Shown piece by piece: positions 1 through 17,241 of a DNA stretch of 64,000 bases. Position numbers and translations under genes: made by a program. The number at the start of each line of letters is the position of its first letter. Position 1 is the stretch's first letter. Origin of the DNA: Seison nebaliae (lineage: Eukaryota > Rotifera > Pararotatoria > Seisonacea > Seisonidae); contig JALJEE010000735.1 of the NCBI GenBank assembly GCA_023231475.1, positions 117,369 through 181,368 of the forward strand, given 5' to 3'. The notes below the pieces were generated by a model. That model was not told where the DNA came from and searched no databases. It worked only from the letters and a program-made list of their open reading frames with translations.

Positions 1-3000
1 ATCATGGCATTCGCCTCAACTTCAACCCATTATTATAACAACAACCTTACTACTTTAGCGGCGGAATTCGTATTTCATTTCCTCTCCTCCTCTCTACTCT
101 CTCCTCAAGTGACGAAGGCAACCACTACTATTATCCACTATTTCCTCATTTTCTTCGTTTTTCGCGCCCAATGGCATCTTTTGCATTTAGTTAGTCAGTC
201 ATTTATTCATTCATTCATCTCTCTTATTTTTTTTCTTCTTCCTTTTCTTTTCACCGAAGAATATTTTATTCATTTGTTGATTCACTCCTTCAATCTATTC
301 TCCTATTTTTTTTTCTTTAGTTCATCTGCCATCGCTTGTAGTCTCACTATTTCTTCGTAGTGTTCGGACTTTTCATTAAATCTTCTAAACTTTATCATTA
401 TCATCATTAATGTACGATTATTTAATGTTCCCCTTTCTCGCTGTCATCGTCAAGTAGCCGATCTTATGTAACTGCTATCATTTATTCTTTCGATGTATGT
501 TCGAGGTCACACTCGAGCTTACGCATATAAGTTTATAAGGTCATGAACGGTGACTATTCCTAGTTTCACCGTTGTCGTTTTTCCGAAGAGAAAATCATCC
601 CCGAACATCACCCACATCATTATTAACCATTTTACTAATAACACTTTCCTCTTCCACAACATTCTTCTACAACGAATGTTGTTGTTCGCAGATGGTCGAT
701 TAGAATACTTCCAATTAGTTTCACTATTTCCTCCAACATCTTCCATCGGTCACGTGTCCCCATTCGACTCGTGACGTTGTTGCATGCCGCTTCCTCCTCC
801 AAAACTTCATTCCTTTCTTCTTCTTCCTTTTTTTACTCGAAATGAAAAGAAATTTTTTCAATATGACTCAATCCTCTTAATTTGATGGTAATTGATAAAG
901 AGTGAAGGAAATGAACTGCTGTAACAGTTTGACGTCATCATATTATCCCACTCCCATCTGCAATCATTCTTAGTATTTCTTGTTAATAATTTCTTTAAAA
1001 GGTCATCCCAATGTCTTATACCATCTTATCATACCACTGCCAGTTGCCACAAGTAAAATGGAAGTTACCAAATAAATCTGAATTGTTAATGTTTATCTTT
1101 CTCCTGATTTGGGAGGTGAGTCATATTAATTAATAAGATTTTTAATTGACTTACAACTGAATAGATATGTCAACGGTTCTATGCATCATCTCAATAATAT
1201 CGTGAATTTATTAATTTCGTAATTTTTTATTGAACAAAAAACTAGTTCAAAATAAAAGATATAACGCCTAGTTGAACATCTATGTCCCTATAAGTTCCCA
1301 ATCAATCTGAATTTGTATGTATATGTGTCTGTGTGTGTGTTACATCTTTTATGTATTCAATGCTGCCGATTATGTAAAGGTTAAAAGGACAAGCACCTCC
1401 ACTTCTTCCACAAATTTCCTTCTTTCACAAAACGCAACATCAATTTCATTTTCACATATTCTCCCTTCGACAATAACGAACGTGTCCCCATAATTTTTGT
1501 GTTTTCGAAACAAATTATCGAATGATTCTTAATAGATAAATTTTTGGTGGAATGGTCCTTCTTCTTCCTCTTGTCAACTTTCTACTATAGAAACGTGCTT
1601 ACTCATTCGACATACAACTAGTGTTGTGCGAAAGAAGAGAAAAAAAATTTGTGTTTCCGGAACAAAATTGTGATATCAGTATTCCTGAACATCCTGAACA
1701 TACATTGTTCATATCTATACAATTCTTTATAATCTTCCAATTTTGTTCCATAGTATTCATTCATTAATAATAATTCCATTGATCAATTTCCATGTGATGG
1801 TAGTCGAACAATTTTCCCTAATTCTCCGCAACATACTGACTATATAAGTTCTGAATCTGAATTATAAGTTATCGGAAAGGAAAAGAGGTCAATTACAAAA
1901 GTTCTTGTGCATTGCGGCTAAAATTTCTTTTACTCTATCGACTGTTCATCATTTCAAGGACTTTCCGCCTTGAATTTGTCGAAGTGTAGAGAGAATGTTA
2001 CGTCTAACATACGGATGAATAAATTAATAGGTTCATTCTCTTTCACATATCTTCGTTCCCATTGATGGTTATGCTATCGCGTAGGAGTTATCACCGGCTG
2101 TGGGCGAACACCCACAGACATTCAAGGAAATTCTGGAACTATTGGAAGCGTAATTTTTGTTTTTATTATAAGATGGATCTCTTCTTTTTTTCTTTACAGA
2201 AATTTAATATTATATCGAAGAACTTCGATCGTGTTGATTGATGGGCTATTTTAATGATATTCCCTCTTTTCTGAATCATCATTACTCATTATTATATTAA
2301 TTTCAATATTTGACGAAATAGATATTTTTCACTTCTCTCACCTCTGTGTCTAACCTTTTACACGAGGAGAGGAAGTGAAATTGAATACATTCTTCGACAG
2401 TAAACAATCTTTTCAAATAGATAAATTTTGAGGAAAATAAATCGAAATAATTTGATCGATAAATATTACTCAATAATATGAATTGGAAGGAATGTTAAAG
2501 AAATAATCCATTACAATGCTATAAATAAAAGAGGTTTTGATTGAACGTCTTCTCCCCATGTTGTAGATAAAGGACAAATTGATGAAATTAAAAATGAGGA
2601 AACATTTGCCTATTATCCAACACTATATTCAAGTAACCATTTGACCTGTTCAAGAACGGTCACGTAATTCTCTGTTCATTTTTATTCGATTATTATGGTG
2701 ATTGCCCGTATATTTTTTTGTTTATTGAAAATGAATCGAACCGATATTCATTCGAACGAATAGTATACTGAAGGTTTCTGTCGAATCATACTATCAATCC
2801 TTCTGTCTAAATTATGCACAAACATCAACACAAAATAAACGAAATAAACAAAATGGGGTACCCATCATCCTAAAAAAATTAAACAACATTCCTTTTATTC
2901 TTTCCTGTTATCTGATTATCAAGATTTATATTCGCCTATCATATTAACTTTTTTTGTTGGTAGGAGAAGGAATAGATGGTAATTTCCTCATCTCATCTTC

Positions 3001-5800
3001 CTTAATCCGTATGGCGAAAGTGTCTTTGTCACAAAACAAATGAAAGTGATTTGTGAGTTTTAAGAAGAAGCATTGGAAGCAGACTTTGTATATTTTTCGC
3101 CCAATTTTTCGTCACTTCTTCTTATATCCTCCTACCAACCCCGCACAGCGAGGCGACGACCAAAATAACTTATTCACCAAATCTACTTCCTGTATTTGAT
3201 GCAATTTGGGGGAAGAATAATTAATAATATATTTTTCTAATATTTCGATTTATATTTTAGGAAAGAAAATAATGACACAAAATTTCTGTGGTAGTTGTCA
3301 TCATAGTAATAATATTTGTCGTAGTAGTAGTATTTGTGGTTGTGGTAATATTAGTTGTAGTAGTGGCGATAAGAAAGTGTGAGTGTGTGTGTGTGCTTGT
3401 GTGTGTGAGTTTGTGTGTGAGTTTGTGTATATATATATATATATGATCAGATAGGTCTAACTAAAAGTATACGTAATATTGGAACAAGTAGTTGAGTATG
3501 TAGACCTCTTCACTTCTTTTCCAATTTTTAATTCTTCTTCTTTTCTTCCATCTAATAAAATTTGAGTTAATGTTATTTCCTCATTCTTAATGCTCTTTGC
3601 TCCTACCATCCAATATTATACAAATATCCACTAAATTTTAAGCACATTCACGCAGTATATCACTGATATCAAATCATCTACATTTCACACATAATAATAC
3701 TAACACAAATGTGAAAGGAAGATGAGTCTCATCACCATTCGAGTTATCATTCACCTTTAATAGTTACGGTTAACTTACTTTATTGAACGATTTCTATTAA
3801 AATTTTACATAAGAGGAAATATTTCGTAGGGTAATAATGATAATGATGATGTAATCAGTATGAAGTCGTGAATAACGACTATTCGATCACATCAGATAAA
3901 TTTCCCATTCCATTTCCTCCTCCCAATCCAGGAACGTTTTGAGTGACCAACCGATATCGTCCTTTCAATAATCGTTAAATAAATAAATTTTTCTATTTCC
4001 TCCACGTTCTCGTTCAATGTTAATCACGTAATGATTTTGATAACTCATTCGGTTACCCATCTAAATGATCATTGGTTAAAATTCGACATAAACGGAAGGA
4101 ATTGATGGGAACGTTACAGTAATTATTATCTTTGTTTACTTCCCGGTTATATCGCTCTCTAACTCTTTAGTATTCCTGACTCATCGACCACTTTTCTGAC
4201 ATAAACGATTTTCAAATGTTTTTCCTCTTTTCTCTTCTCTATTCAGCCCCATCGAATGTGGGAAGCTCTTCATTCCTATTTCATCACATTACGTATCGGT
4301 GAAATAATCGTCATATCTACACATGTAGTCGTCGAGTATTTCCTGTAGTAGAAGACTAATAATTTATCATTCATTTATTTACATCCGTCTACCACATGGG
4401 AAATTGTATATACGACAACAGACATGTACTGGCTAGAAGTATAAACAAATAACTCTCATTCACCACCACATTCTCATACTATGAATCTATATATAATTAC
4501 ATATATCTACATTCATGTGTATAATTGTGTATGTTAGTGTGTGTTTATACGTAACTATTCCTACATCATATCTAATCATCATGAGTATGGTGAACGTATA
4601 GAGAACTTTGGTTGACAGGGCACTGAACGGTCAAAAAATTTCCTTTTCATTCTTCCTCCTTCTTCTCTCCCACACTTTTTTTTGGAGAGGAACTGGCCGA
4701 TTCTATTATATTATACCGTCATTCTACGGTCCAAAGTCTTCCGCAATTCTCTCTCAGTTCTTACACAATATGTTCCCAATGCATGTCGATGGAGAAAAGT
4801 CTCTTATGTAACGTTCCATTTTCTTTCCTTCTTTCATTATATCACTACTACTACTACTACTTACTGTCTGTGATCACGACCACGGCTACTATACCACCAA
4901 CTGTATTTGTAGTCCACTATCATCTTCGTCTTATTCAATTACGATTAACATATTACCTCTGTGGGTGGTAAGGCACTTAGCATCAAAAAAGATCAATTTA
5001 TGAAAATTTCTTCCAATTCGAAATTCCTAATCAATTTAAATTTTTATTACTACCATTTGTTATGGAAAAAATGAATGTTTTCCTTCATCTTCACTCGTTG
5101 ATGTTGTTGTCCACAATATCGTCTTTCCAATGATTTGAGGTTTCTATATCGTTCATATCTTCTCTTTCACTTCGTCTACTTCATCTTCACTCGTTTTCAA
5201 CATTTATTACGTAATTAGCCGAACGAACAGATGCAATGGAGAATAACAGTTCTTCCTTCTTCCGCTATGGACATCTCAGCGAACAATTATTATTTTCCTC
5301 AATAATTATTTCCAGTTTTTCTCCTTAAATAATTACGCTTTTTTTCCTTTTTTTTTGTCTGTATGTCATGATGGTATTATGTTGGCAATTCGACTTCCTC
5401 AAATTGATGTCGGAAGTAGAGAGATATTTCTCCTCAGACCATATCGTTGAGGGGGTAGGGGGAAATGGACAATGTATTTTATTTTATTGTTCCCCATTTT
5501 CTTTTCATCCTTTACGATAATTATTTGTAATTTTTCTTTTTATACAATTTCATCCAACAGACATTATTGTCCTTTACATCATTGATTAAATTATTTATTT
5601 TTTCTTCTCATTCTCAGATTAGGTGAAAGACTCAGACAAAAATAGTTTGATGAGTATATTTATAAGTTTATGTGATAATTCCATCATCGAATAACATCAA
5701 TTACAATTAGATGACATAGTTGTTAATTAGAAATAACAACAATAGTTCTTCGACAACAATTTGGCATTTGAACGACGAGTAATCGTCGTTCACGCTGATA
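1..5800. other. Non-coding 5' flank of the BCL11 homologue
   Basis: I see no conserved protein in any frame. The open frames here are short, low-complexity and rich in Phe, Ser and Leu, as expected from TTC/TCT-rich DNA. The region is AT-rich with many C/T-rich tracts and one GT/AT microsatellite. It most likely holds the promoter and untranslated leader of the zinc-finger gene that starts at 5801, but I could not locate an untranslated exon or a TATA element with confidence. Confidence 0.5.
3377..3444. repeat. GT-rich / AT microsatellite
   Basis: An imperfect (GT)n tract with GA and TT interruptions runs directly into a pure (AT) run of about nine units. It is a simple sequence repeat with no sign of a larger element. 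Confidence 0.9.
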
Positions 5801-10434
<4,634 letters not shown>

Positions 10435-12353
10435 GAAATGGATTAGTTTAACAATTTAAGAGTTCAGATAAATTTGAACAATTATAGTAATGACAATATT
10501 CTTCATTTATTATCTCTTCATATTGAAATAATTTTCTCAATGAATTCGACCAAAAAATTCAGTTATATTTATCTCTAACCTCCTCACTCCACCATCAATC
10601 TTAGGTTCCTATTCCTATTTATCCAACTCTAATTCTTCTACTTGTCATCTACTTCTCAATATTCTGGTGACGACAAAGAACGTCATTATCCTAACATTCT
10701 TTCTATCTCATTCAGTGAATTTTTAGCTACCTCATTCTCCAATTATCTTCATTTACACAAAAATTTCTTCGATAATATTTCAAATTAATAAATTAAATAA
10801 TTTATGAACTTTTTAATTGTTTGTCATCAACTCAATACTTTTCTTCTCTTCACAACTAAACTTTTAAATTAGATCTAGACATCTATCACATTCAAATAGA
10901 TATAACAGAGACTTATGAGTGTTAGGCATAGAAATGGCTAGTCCATAAAAATCGCAACAATATGTGACGAATAAGTTAATCGAATAAGATAAATTGAAAC
11001 CAATTTAAATAATAATTAAATAACTGTAAGGTTCAATTGAATCAAAAAATAGTCACATCGATGATGAAAAGAATAAAAAGATCTGAGGAACTTACATCTG
11101 ATTTCATCACTAGTAGCAGAACTCTTCTTCTTATTGTCAACCAAAATTCCCAAAAAACATACATTTTTCGCGACCAATTTTCTCATATTACTATGGATAA
11201 TATCTCATTTTACGAAAAATCCAAGGAGCCAATATTGAACCTTATCTGACTCCTTCGTTAATCTTAGAAAACGACGAAGATAAGGATTTCTGCTTTATAA
11301 CACCATAAGCATTGGTAAGATAAGATATACCATAAAGATCTCACTAATGAAACGCACCGAATACTCATCCACTCCAGTGTGATGGATCGGGTGCTTCCTG
11401 ATTCATTGTGATATTCTTTATTTAGGAATTATTATAATTTAATTGGAAGATACAAATAAAAGATACGAAGATTTTCTATTTATTATAGAACGTGAAAGAA
11501 TGAGAAGAATAGATTTATGTAAAATTTTTATACTATGATCAATCGAAATCGAATCAGAATCTTTGGAAGCATCCAAGAAAAAAAAGAGAAACTATCAAGG
11601 GAAGCATTCGATAGGGCCGAAAACAAATTAAAAATAAAACTAATTAGTTTAGTAAGTAAAAAATAATTCTCTTATGATTCTAAAAATAATCTTAGGTAGC
11701 GTTTCTATTTCTTGCCAATAACTTAAATTAGTGGCACTAATTTAGTGCTTAACTTAAATCTTTTACGATTTCCACCTAACTTCCACTTATTCTTTTACTA
11801 AACAAATTTACTGACTTGTGAGATTTAAAAAGATTTAAAAAAGTTTGAACTTTATCAACATGAAGGTTATCGGACACATAATGACCAAGATGAAACCACC
11901 ACCAATAACCAGATAAATGTCTGAATGTTTTTTAAGATGAGCTAGAAAAGTATAGCATTTAGGGGAGATGAAATTTAAGAAATTATTAACCTATTGTGTC
12001 CGTTTTATTTTTTTTCTTTTCTTTTTTTGGCTCTTTATTGTTATGATAACCACTAAAATATAATAGCATAAATAAATATAATAATAGATTCTATAATATG
12101 GAATCCATATTCTATGTATAACACATCCATCCATATAACACGAAACTATTAATAGTTCTCTATAATCTACTAATATTTTGTATAAATATTTCTAACAATT
12201 CTCAAATTCTTGTGTTAGGATACCGTGAATTTATTTTAATCGTACACGTTTATATTGTACAATAGAAAAGATTTTTTATAAAGTTTCTCGGCTCAGCATA
12301 TGCAAAATTATGTTAAGAAAAGTTACACTAACAAAATGCTATAATCGCTAAAA

Positions 12354-12419
12354 GGTCCTAGGTCACCCCCAAAACCTCCTAGATCACCCCCAAAACCTCC
12401 TAGATCACCACCAAAACCT
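12354..12419. repeat. 21-bp tandem repeat, three copies, reading PPRSPPK
   Basis: Three consecutive 21-bp units at 12354, 12375 and 12396 differ at only a few positions. On the + strand they read as repeats of Pro-Pro-Arg-Ser-Pro-Pro-Lys in one open frame, closed by TAA soon after. The unit is GC-rich compared with its surroundings. It may be a relic exon of a proline-rich protein or a simple minisatellite. Confidence 0.8.
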
Positions 12420-13278
12420 ACGTAATACGGATTTGATTGATTGGATATTACAGAACATTGAGAGTATATAATAAAAATTCTAAAATTATCATCATCATCA
12501 TTGGTAGAATTGATAAATAAGAATACTTACATTGTTAAAAAAATATTTCTAGTTAAATGATACATTGAAGTTTTTAAATAAAATATAAATTATGTCCAAA
12601 AATAATTTGTGAATATTGTAAAAAGATATATTTATTAAACTAAAATTAATTGTCTCATAATATAATTATTCGCCTATCGACCTTTATACTAATATAGTTT
12701 AACAATAAGGTCTAATCAATATTTGGGAAACTTCATTTCATTTCAATTTTTGAGATAATGATTATCATATAAAAATAAATTAATATTTAAAACATAGAAC
12801 TATTAAAAATAGATAATACGTTTGATTATAAGATCACATGAACAAAATCATCAAAATAAGATGAATGAATTTCTATTCTATAAAATGTGATAAACTCATG
12901 GTTTTTTAGAACAAACTGTGGAAAAACCATCATAATCATAGAATCATAAAAGAGAATTATTTGGTTAATGTGGAAAATTACAATTTTTTTCAAATTTTGC
13001 TACTTCATGTATATCCAATAAATCCAAAGAATCCATCTAATCAAATCAAGTTAACGTAAGACAACACAATGAGATAACGAAACCATTTGCATCAATATTG
13101 TTGCATTCGTAACAAATTATTGCAGAAAACATGTAAACTAAATAACAAAAGATGTTGTGAATCGATAAATAAAATATCATGGTTCGCAGCTTTGCAGATT
13201 AATCTTCATATAATATTTTAGACGGTCTCAAATTATTATTGGGGGACAGATTGTAACGCTATATAAAAATTTTGCAGA

Positions 13279-13427
13279 GGACAGTTCTCAACATAGTTTT
13301 TTCATTAATGTCGTTCGGACAGTTCTCAATCTTTTATTCATTTTTCTTCAAGTTCTCTATATTTTATCAATTTTCCGAAATGTTCTCAACCTGTTTTTTC
13401 TAATTTCCGACGGTTCTCAACCTTTTG
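13279..13427. repeat. Degenerate tandem array, about 30-bp period
   Basis: The 10-mer NGTTCTCAAN, or a one-base variant, begins at 13282, 13321, 13351, 13381 and 13412, so spacing is 39, 30, 30 and 31 bp. T-rich spacers several times end in TTTCCGA. It lies immediately upstream of the MULE relic and may be part of that element's terminal region. Confidence 0.6.
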
Positions 13428-13440
13428 AGAAAAAAAGGAC

Positions 13441-13987
13441 AACCGGCAGTGTATTCACCGCCAAATTAAAGAACATCAAACAGCATTAGATGGAGATGAT
13501 AAACAAATATCGAAGTTTTTCGCCGCACTTTCCTTCATTCCTACCGATAAAATTGAACCCGAGTTAAAAAAATTTTATCACAACGCTCCGTTAACTTGGA
13601 GTAAGATTTTCAATTATTTCCATTAACAATTCATTGGTTATCGGGATATTCGGAATAATTTGATTAATAACCATTTTCCCATTCATGTTTGGAACAATTT
13701 CGAAGCAGTGCGGAAAAACAGCACTGCTTCTATTACTAATAATATTGCGGAAAGTTTGAAGCAATTATTTCAATCGAATATCCTCGGGTCAACAGGTAGG
13801 TATATTCCGATTCTTGGACAACATCGAAGAAGTTGAAACATACATTGAGATAAGGATTTTGGAAGCAGAAAAGATTAAAATTCCAAAAATGAATAAAACA
13901 CTTACTGCTCATTTGAAAAACTTATTTGACGCATTTGATACGATGGACTTTTCATCATATTTCGAAGAAATAAAGAAAATTGTATGA
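13441..13987 (+). mobile_element. Degenerate MULE-type transposase (C-terminal part)
   Basis: The + strand reads as about 180 residues typical of the C-terminal half of MULE transposases that travel with FLYWCH domains. A segment reading IEPELKKFYHNAPLTWSKIF is followed by a Trp-Asn-xx-Asp/Glu-Ala-Val region, then STASITNNIAESLKQLF. This last part is a version of the family's conserved TNN-x-x-E-G motif. A final helical tail runs to TGA at 13987. The frame is broken by TAA after NYFH (about 13626) and by a frameshift near 13805. The catalytic DDE core is absent, so this is a dead 5'-truncated copy. No terminal inverted repeats were recognised. Confidence 0.7.
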
Positions 13988-14054
13988 ACTATTATATAAT
14001 ATAGTAAATATCTTATTTTTAGAAGTCTGCGAGGCTCTTTAATGTGGCTAAGTC

Positions 14055-14114
14055 CATGGCTTTTTTGTTCATGCCTTTTTTGTCTATGGCTCTTTTGTAC
14101 CGTGGTTCTTTTGT
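14055..14114. repeat. 15-bp tandem repeat, four copies
   Basis: Four 15-bp units begin at 14055, 14070, 14085 and 14100, each close to CATGGCTTTTTTGTT. They also read as an open frame from the ATG at 14056. A short minisatellite is the simplest explanation. Confidence 0.75.
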
Positions 14115-14174
14115 CCTTCCCACTTTTCTCCGTATATGGGTTGATTGCAAGCTAAAGGTTAACTCTTTTTACAG

Positions 14175-14724
14175 ATTCAGAGTTTGATACCATCTTTCAA
14201 TTCTATTTTTTCGACGTATATTCTATTACTAGTTATGGTTTAACACAAATACTCATTTAAATCAAGAACGATCAATTCACCTACTTTTCACTAGATATAT
14301 TATGTTCATAACTTTCTTTTTCAGAGATATCTTGAACAATATGCCATAAAAAACAAAACTGTTAAATTAGAATTCACTTCCATTAGAATTAGTAGAACAT
14401 AATTACTTTTCTTAAGATGGACCTAACAAATTAACTAAACAGATCGGCAATCCTTGAGAGTTAATTTGTTAATTTTATGAAATAATTCTTCAATGAAATT
14501 TTAATTAAACATCAATTTACACAATAAATTTAGAATCATTTTTAATTAAATACATTGGTGTTGATAAATCTTTAACAGATTATCTTCAAAATATTCGACT
14601 TATTTCAATGAAATTTAATTCTTACTTATGTGATAAACTTCAATATTTCCAAAGTGACAATAATATGGATTTAATGGTTGACGCTTATCTTACACTTCTG
14701 TATATAAAAGAAAAATATATTTGA
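14175..14724 (+). other. Coding-like ORF fragments, possible relic or unrecognised exons
   Basis: Three stretches have protein-like composition and follow good AG acceptors: 14175-14215, 14325-14391 and 14534-14724. Joined by phase they would read through FQFYFFD, RYLEQYAIKNKTVKLEF and then a roughly 60-residue tail ending KEKYI and TGA. The joins need GTA donors (GTATAT, GTAGAA), unlike the GTT donors found elsewhere in the window, so the model is weak. I recognise no family. They may be remains of a dead gene or accidental frames. Confidence 0.28.
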
Positions 14725-14770
14725 TATCATATCTAATATTAGTTAAAAGTAATAACATTTTACTTTAATA

Positions 14771-16177
14771 ATGTTTCGTTATTTTCTAAGTTATAATGAA
14801 GATACAGTTCTAAGACGATATCGAAGAGTTTTAGTTAAACGGTATCTCCTTTGGTCATTATTGGCATTATTGTTGATATTTTTTATCATTTTTGGAATAA
14901 GTTATGGAATTGCTACAAGTTAACAGTTATTTTCGCATAGCCAATTTTTGAGTTTGCCGAAGGTGGTAGTGATGATATACGTAGTGCGACACCAATCGAC
15001 GGTGGATCTGAACTACAAGAAACGTCAATTAATAATTCGAATGAAACTTCGCAAACTACTTTTTTGGAATCTCAAAATGGTGGACTAACTGTTCATTCAA
15101 CAGGCTAGTAAATCATTTTTGATTGATTATCAACAAATATATGATCACCATAGTTGCAACAAATGACAGATGCAAAATAATATTAACTTTCAGTTATTTA
15201 AGTTAAGAAAAAGAAAAAGGAAGAAATGATGTTGACAGTATAAAAAAAAGATGTAAAGGTAAATTATTTTAATTAAAAATTATGCATTATATGCGTTATT
15301 CTCGTCGTTATTTATACCAAGTGTTATTTTATATTAGACAAGAATATTTCTCGACATTTTGATCTTTATGTTTTCCTCATCTTTACACTCATTTTAATAA
15401 CAAATGGAATTTTTATAACAAACGAAATTTTCAGAACAAACGAAATTTCCAGTACAGGAGAAATTTACAGAACAAACGAAATTTTCGGAACAAATGAAAT
15501 CTTCTGAACAAACGGAATTTTTAGGACAACTTAAGTCTTCTGAAAAAATGGAAAATTCTGATCAAATGAATTCTTCTGAACAAATGGAAATTTCCGAACA
15601 GACGACAGTAGCTACGGAAGTCAAAACAACATCTGCTTCAACAAATAACTTAACTTCTGAGATGATTAATCAAACCAATACGCTACCGGTAGTTGATATA
15701 TTAACTTATAATTTGGCGACAGTCTCAGATTCTAACGAGTTAAGTACTTTATTAAGTAATGGATCCGAAACAGACACTACTACACTAGAAATTTCTTCTA
15801 CGAAACTTACTACTGAATCAATGACCACTTTCCTAATAACTACAATAATGCGCATTATTAGTACTATTATCAGCTTCGAAGCGGCAACGGTTGAAATGTG
15901 TGAGTCAGTGCATGGTACCTATATTATCGCCATTGCAAGCGCTATTAAATCAGATAACAATTTCAATGTGAATTTGAATAACTGTAGCAAAGTGTGTATA
16001 CCAAATGCAAATAACAATGATGAATTTTCATGTGAGTTTTTAATTTCAAATATCTCATCGACGGACAACCTTGCACATTTATCGAACGAAGATTCATTAG
16101 TTGCATTTTTAAAAGCCGAAGGTAGTTTAACGGGCTACACAAATTTCGATGTCGTTTCTGGTTATCTTTTTCCCTGA
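14771..16177 (+). CDS. Putative type II membrane protein with hexapeptide repeats
   Basis: Function unknown. The proposed model joins 14771-14918, 14963-15090 and 15458-16177 (331 residues). The N-terminal 30 residues are basic (RRYRRVLVKR) and followed by a clear transmembrane helix (YLLWSLLALLLIFFIIFGI), so the rest should be outside the cell or in the lumen. The first intron (44 nt, GTTAAC...GAAG) restores the frame exactly. The second (367 nt) is less certain, because several in-phase acceptors exist inside the repeat array. The ectodomain has hexapeptide repeats such as SEQTKF and SEQMKS, then a Ser/Thr-rich region, then a C-terminal part with several Cys and many Asn. This could be a mucin-like surface protein. 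It is not conserved in anything I know. Confidence 0.45.
15399..15614. repeat. 18-bp coding minisatellite, about 12 units
   Basis: About twelve consecutive 18-bp units, consensus near AACAAACGAAATTTTCAG. The period is a multiple of three, so from 15419 on the array stays open and encodes the hexapeptide repeats of the putative membrane protein. The first unit contains an in-frame TAA, which puts the exon start inside the array. Several units end in CAG, each a possible splice acceptor. Confidence 0.8.
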
Positions 16178-17241
16178 AAATTAATTAACTAAATATTTTT
16201 CTCCAGTGGATACCTAACCTAAACGGAGTATGTTGGAAAAAATTATCATGATAAACGAACGATAAATACATGATTTTTTATTAAGAACGACAAACAATTC
16301 GGAGACTTGCCAATTAGGAGATGCGACAATTTGGAGACTCCTTAACACCTAAAACCTAATACCTAAAACACACTATAAACTATATAGTCTCTGGTTTCCG
16401 AATTGTCGCATCTCCGAATTGTCGAGTCTCCGAATTGTCTGCCCCCTTATATCAAGACCCGAAATATTGCCATCTATAATTCATATATATTTTCATTCAC
16501 TATCAAACTCGACGTATGTTGTTAATTACAACATAACTATCAAGAACCGATAGTTAATTTTTTTATGATAAAGATGGTGTTAAATTGTTGCAGATTTTAT
16601 TTTAAAAAATTAATAAAATATTTAGGGTCGAAATATAATAAGATTTTTAATCGTTTGAGTAGTTTGATATTTGATTTATAAATAAACAAATCTATGTAGC
16701 ATATATATTTTTATTATTTTTAATTAATAATATAATTAAATTAATACCTTACATTGTTAATATTTAATTTTGTTAAGCGACGAGGTTGATTTTCAATGCC
16801 TGTCAATTACACTTCCGTAGAATACTAAATCATTATCTTAAAAATAAGAAGGTATCAAATATAAAGAACGAATATACCGACTAGTTAGAATTTTTCATAA
16901 TTCTACATTGATCAATTCTACTTTAAACTTCATCATTCTTTTCTTTTATGCATCTTTCCAAATAACCGCAAACGTGAGAATAGAATACTGTCACTATAAG
17001 TCGTTGACTGGATACTTTAGTTTACACTCCAAACTTTAGAGGAAATAAAAATGTTTTTCGAGTGATATTCAGTCACCATTACGAAAAATTCGAAAAAGAG
17101 CAACCAAATAATATTTATGGAAGAAATAATAATTTTAAATCGCCTCTCTTGAAAATAATATCTAGCTCTGGATCGTTCTATTAAAGAAAGTTATATTTAA
17201 TTATCAACCAGAATTATTTAATAAAAATTGCATACTATTAG
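16178..17241. other. Intergenic; large hairpin plus one coding-like frame
   Basis: The hairpin at 16295-16437 is listed separately. A protein-like open frame covers 17008-17184 on the + strand (reads YTPNFRGNKNVFRVIFSHHY and ends at TAA). It could be an upstream exon of the RING gene, but no GT donor there matches the phase of the next acceptor, so I do not join it. The rest is AT-rich with nothing recognisable. Confidence 0.4.
16295..16437. repeat. Inverted repeat, two 44-nt arms, each a 16-bp triplicate
   Basis: The left arm is 16295-16338 and the right arm is 16394-16437, with a 55-nt loop. The right arm's reverse complement matches the left at about 39 of 44 positions. Each arm is itself three tandem units of about 16 bp around CAATTCGGAGAC. 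The element could fold as a long stem-loop. It has no coding content, and no clear target-site duplication was seen. A MITE or foldback element is the likeliest class. Confidence 0.8.

Larger units (their letters stand above)
10435..13440. other. Intergenic, AT-rich; 3' flank of BCL11 and accessory sequence
   Basis: No conserved gene is visible. The 70-codon frame at 11037-11249 starts with TTG and has no recognisable motif. Simple features include an imperfect palindrome near 11731-11745 (TTAGTGGCACTAA), the 21-bp tandem repeat at 12354-12419, and spaced tandem motifs at 13279-13427. Polyadenylation of the BCL11 transcript presumably falls in the first few hundred bases. Confidence 0.5.

Noticed and set aside
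4-360. 118-codon open frame at the window start
   Set aside because: Composition is Phe/Ser/Leu from a C/T-rich tract; no motif, signal or splice context supports coding.
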